In this document: positions 61,799 to 64,000 of the stretch, one piece after another
Numbering within the stretch: the first letter of the stretch is position 1
How the letters are laid out: each line of letters starts with the position of its first letter
Source: Sedimentibacter saalensis
GTDB taxonomy: Bacteria; Bacillota; Clostridia; Tissierellales; Sedimentibacteraceae
DNA length: 64,000 bases
Direction: 5' to 3'
Assembly: GCF_007830175.1 (NCBI RefSeq)
Contig: NZ_VLKH01000001.1
Location: 310,001 to 374,000 of the forward strand
The notes under the pieces: model-generated
Databases searched by the model: none
Seen by the model: only the letters and a program-made list of their open reading frames with translations
What the model was told of the DNA's origin: nothing
Made by a program: the position numbers and the translations under genes

Positions 61799-61827
61799 AT
61801 TATACCCTAATTATACATCTTTAACAA
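61799..61827 (-). promoter_or_regulatory. Promoter of rph
   Basis: Reverse strand TTGTTA (61822-61827), 17-base spacer, TATAAT (61799-61804), about 30 bases before the ATG. Confidence 0.7.
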
Positions 61828-61890
61828 TAATAAACAACTAAGTTTTTGACATACATTATTTAAAAGAAAAGTCAACCGAACCTTGTTATG

Positions 61891-61919
61891 TTGACTAATA
61901 CCATTCATTCGAGTAAAAT
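61891..61919 (+). promoter_or_regulatory. Promoter of the IclR gene
   Basis: TTGACT (61891-61896), 17-base spacer, TAAAAT (61914-61919), about 45 bases before the ATG at 61965. Confidence 0.65.
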
Positions 61920-61964
61920 ATAAGTATTACCGTCAAGATTGCAATATGTCTAAGGGGGAAACGT

Positions 61965-62738
61965 ATGGTTATGGAAGATAAGAACAGCAATATTCAAGTT
62001 ATTGACAGAACTCTTGATATAATCGAACTTCTGTCAACACAACAAAAAGGAATAGGCGTCACAGAAATATCAAAAAAAACAAATCTGCACAAAACTACCG
62101 TACATAGAATCCTATCGTCATTATACGCGAGAAATTATGTTGAAAAAAACAAAAATGGCGAGTATAAATTGGGATTGAAATTAATAGAAATAGTGGGCTG
62201 CCATATTAATGAACTGGAACTTCAAACTGAGGCTCGCCCATACCTGTTAGAATTATCTTCAAAATACAATCTTACATCACATCTGGGAGTACTTGACGGC
62301 GAAAATGTTGTTTACATTGAAAAACTTGAGACATATACACATATGAGGTTGTATACGCAAATAGGTTACCGCGCCCCGGCTTATTGCTCATCTCTTGGAA
62401 AATGTTTGCTTTCTTCTCTGTCTGAAACAGAGCTTGAAGATATTATGGCAGACTGCACATTTGTACGATATACTGAAAATACCATCTGTGATTTAAAGGA
62501 ATTGAAAAAGCACCTTAGAAATATAAGAATACAGAAATGGGCTATGGATAATCAGGAACAGATTATGGGTCAACGATGCATTGCTGCACCAATTTACGAT
62601 TACAGAGGCGAAGTAATTGCTGCTGTCAGCGGAAGCGGAAACTTAGAACAGCTGCCCGATGAAAAAATAAATGACGTGGCTGATTACATTGTCAATATTG
62701 CCATAGAAATATCAAGACGTCTGGGATATAAGCAATAA
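61965..62738 (+). CDS. IclR-family transcriptional regulator
   Basis: The 257-residue protein has an N-terminal winged helix-turn-helix (GIGVTEISKKTNLHKTTVHRILSSL, about residues 28-52) and a C-terminal effector domain with SHLGVLDGENVVYIEKLE, YCSSLGKCLLSSL and ISRRLGY at the end. IclR proteins control catabolic or metabolic genes in response to small acids. AAGGGGG precedes ATG 61965; a second ATG at 61971 is an alternative. Convergent with the FIST gene, so its target is unclear; divergent from rph only by a wide gap. Confidence 0.93.
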   Translation: MVMEDKNSNIQVIDRTLDIIELLSTQQKGIGVTEISKKTNLHKTTVHRILSSLYARNYVEKNKNGEYKLGLKLIEIVGCHINELELQTEARPYLLELSSKYNLTSHLGVLDGENVVYIEKLETYTHMRLYTQIGYRAPAYCSSLGKCLLSSLSETELEDIMADCTFVRYTENTICDLKELKKHLRNIRIQKWAMDNQEQIMGQRCIAAPIYDYRGEVIAAVSGSGNLEQLPDEKINDVADYIVNIAIEISRRLGYKQ

Positions 62739-62748
62739 AACAAAAAAC

Positions 62749-62774
62749 GGCTGGCACCAATATTGGTGTCAGCC
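62749..62774. terminator. Terminator between the IclR and FIST genes
   Basis: GGCTGGCACCAA pairs with TTGGTGTCAGCC around two bases. The reverse strand has a GTTTTTTGTTTT tail; the forward strand has TGATTATTATTTT. Confidence 0.8.
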
Positions 62775-62780
62775 TGATTA

Positions 62781-63941
62781 TTATTTTGAAAATCCTGTAA
62801 ATGACAGCATCAGCCCTCCGCATGTATTAATGCCGTCTTGTTCATATCCGTATTCGCCAAATGTAAATTCAGCAATGAATGGAACATCGCCTGCAGCATC
62901 CTTGATTTCTTTAACGACCTCATCAATTCTGCTGTCAATTCCTGCCCTTCTTCCTCCGCAATGAACCAGGTGATAAGCACCAGGATTTGCACCAAGTTTT
63001 TCTTTCAATTCATTTAATGTCTTGCCTGTTGATGATATTAATTCATCAACAGAACCTTCCATGTAAATTATTGCTGTGTTAACGGCTATGTTGTTTCCTA
63101 AATTCATGGTATTATCTTCATTTCCGTTCATAGGATGTCTGATTGCCACCAGGTCACCAAGGCGGTCCTTAACTCCAAGAGGGGCACATATAGTTGCTCC
63201 AAGAAGATTCATGCCTAGGAGGTCCTTAGTGTTTTTACCGCTCCACTCTGCATATTTTTCAAGTGCCGGTACACCATCTATTTCTGCAAGAACTCTGTTT
63301 CCTACTACCTTTGTAATAACACCTGATTTATTAGTCTCATTGTAAGCGCCTGTAAATTTATTGGCAAATTTCTTATCTGTATAGAAAAATGCTACAGCAA
63401 CACCGTCTGCAAATGAACCTTTATCTGTGAACAGTTTCCATTCTCCTGATATGGTATTGTCAGCAGCGCTTCCTCCAAAGAACGGCACTCTGCCTACAAC
63501 CTTTGTGATGCCCTTCAGATAAAATTCCTCTTCTCCCGGAGGAGCTACCATGTAAAAATAATTCGGCGAATCTGTCCTGCCTGCATTTTCAAGGGCTTTT
63601 TTTGCAACTTCTTCACCTGTTGTAATAGCATCAATTCCCTTAGGCATTCCTGCAACACCTACAGTCATATCATCTTCCATGGCCATGATGCCAACAAAAG
63701 CATCTCCTGTAATAAATCCTTCAGGTGTTATAACTCCTGTAAATGATGTGTTTCCTATTACAGGAACTCCGTTCATTGCTTCTTTAACGCCTTTAATAAG
63801 TTCATCCTGGTCATACGCAACACTGCTGTACATGAAAGCCACTTTCGGATTACTTAATCCTTCAGCTGCTTTCATTCCTGCTGTTTTTCCTGCCTCAAAG
63901 GCATTAGTGGATGTACATGAACCAACGTTTGCTTTAAACAT
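62781..63941 (-). CDS. FIST-domain signal-transduction protein
   Basis: The 386-residue protein has the FIST N domain in the first half (AGMKAAEGLSNPKVAFMYSS, VIGNTSFTGVITPEGF) and the FIST C domain in the second (TFGEYG near the C-terminus, GGRRAGIDSRIDEV). FIST proteins are thought to bind small ligands such as amino acids and to pass the signal to partners, and often sit next to chemotaxis or kinase genes. GGAGGAAATATT precedes the ATG. No signal partner is in view within the window. Confidence 0.88.
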   Translation of the reverse strand: MFKANVGSCTSTNAFEAGKTAGMKAAEGLSNPKVAFMYSSVAYDQDELIKGVKEAMNGVPVIGNTSFTGVITPEGFITGDAFVGIMAMEDDMTVGVAGMPKGIDAITTGEEVAKKALENAGRTDSPNYFYMVAPPGEEEFYLKGITKVVGRVPFFGGSAADNTISGEWKLFTDKGSFADGVAVAFFYTDKKFANKFTGAYNETNKSGVITKVVGNRVLAEIDGVPALEKYAEWSGKNTKDLLGMNLLGATICAPLGVKDRLGDLVAIRHPMNGNEDNTMNLGNNIAVNTAIIYMEGSVDELISSTGKTLNELKEKLGANPGAYHLVHCGGRRAGIDSRIDEVVKEIKDAAGDVPFIAEFTFGEYGYEQDGINTCGGLMLSFTGFSK

Positions 63942-63979
63942 AATATTTCCTCCTTATATTTTTAATCAATAATATTTTA

Positions 63980-64000
63980 TTAACCCCCGGCCAGCAGTGG
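63980..64000 (-). CDS. Possible end of an upstream gene (7 codons)
   Basis: The last bases read PLLAGG and a stop on the reverse strand, markedly more GC-rich than the intergenic sequence next to it, and 38 bases upstream of the FIST start. This may be the 3' end of a gene in the same operon. Too short to identify. Confidence 0.2.
   Translation of the reverse strand, partial: PLLAGG

Overview
The window is AT-rich and reads as chromosome of an anaerobic low-GC Gram-positive bacterium of the class Clostridia (a Sedimentibacter-like fermenter is my best guess, by inference only). The signs are WalRK with YycH and YycI, SpmA/SpmB, RecX, strong AGGAGG ribosome sites, butyrate kinase with phosphate butyryltransferase, a beta-keto acid cleavage enzyme, and a sodium-pump decarboxylase beta subunit. 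There are no rRNA or tRNA genes and no CRISPR array.

Layout. Positions 1-11.5 kb hold a catabolic module: thiolase (cut by the window edge), MFS carrier, LysR regulator, phosphate butyryltransferase-like protein, beta-keto acid cleavage enzyme, butyrate kinase, a crotonase resembling 6-oxocamphor hydrolase, HtpG, an unknown protein and a short-chain dehydrogenase. Four of its promoters share the box TTRTNCAATCC at the -35 region, so it looks like one regulon. Together the enzymes could hydrolyse a cyclic 1,3-diketone, oxidise the product to a beta-keto acid, cleave it with acetyl-CoA, and harvest ATP through butyrate kinase. At 11.8-15 kb is an OpuA/ProU-type glycine betaine transporter. At 16.4-20.5 kb a GPH symporter and an N-acyl-D-amino-acid deacylase lie divergent from a LysR gene. 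At 20.6-22.8 kb are dapF and lysA. At 23-27.4 kb spmA-spmB and an S66 peptidase follow a sigma-54 activator; a -24/-12 promoter and palindromic sites between them suggest direct control.

Positions 27.6-37.1 kb carry envelope genes: a transglutaminase-like protein, murA, yycI, yycH, walK and walR, plus a divergent cytoplasmic subtilase. Positions 37.2-43.1 kb form a decaying accessory island: an orphan ParA with a truncated partner, an Imm63-type immunity protein, several small membrane or exported proteins, a frameshifted gene, a pseudogene copy of a neighbour, and a truncated Fic toxin with its antitoxin. Positions 43.6-64 kb return to housekeeping: a PAS/degenerate-GGDEF protein, recX, a thioesterase, secDF, a decarboxylase beta/gamma pair, topoisomerase III, a P-loop ATPase with a carrier, uvrBA, and rph-rdgB-yfcE. 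An IclR regulator and a FIST-domain protein end the window.

The spaces between genes carry a repeat system. There are two palindromic cores: A, a GTAGGGGCGGA/TCCGCCCCTAC type, and B, a GTCATTCTGAG/GAAGAATCTC type. They occur inside several kinds of terminal inverted repeat and are often flanked by direct repeats, in two cases duplicated terminator hairpins. Functions are assigned by reading motifs and family resemblance; no database search was run.
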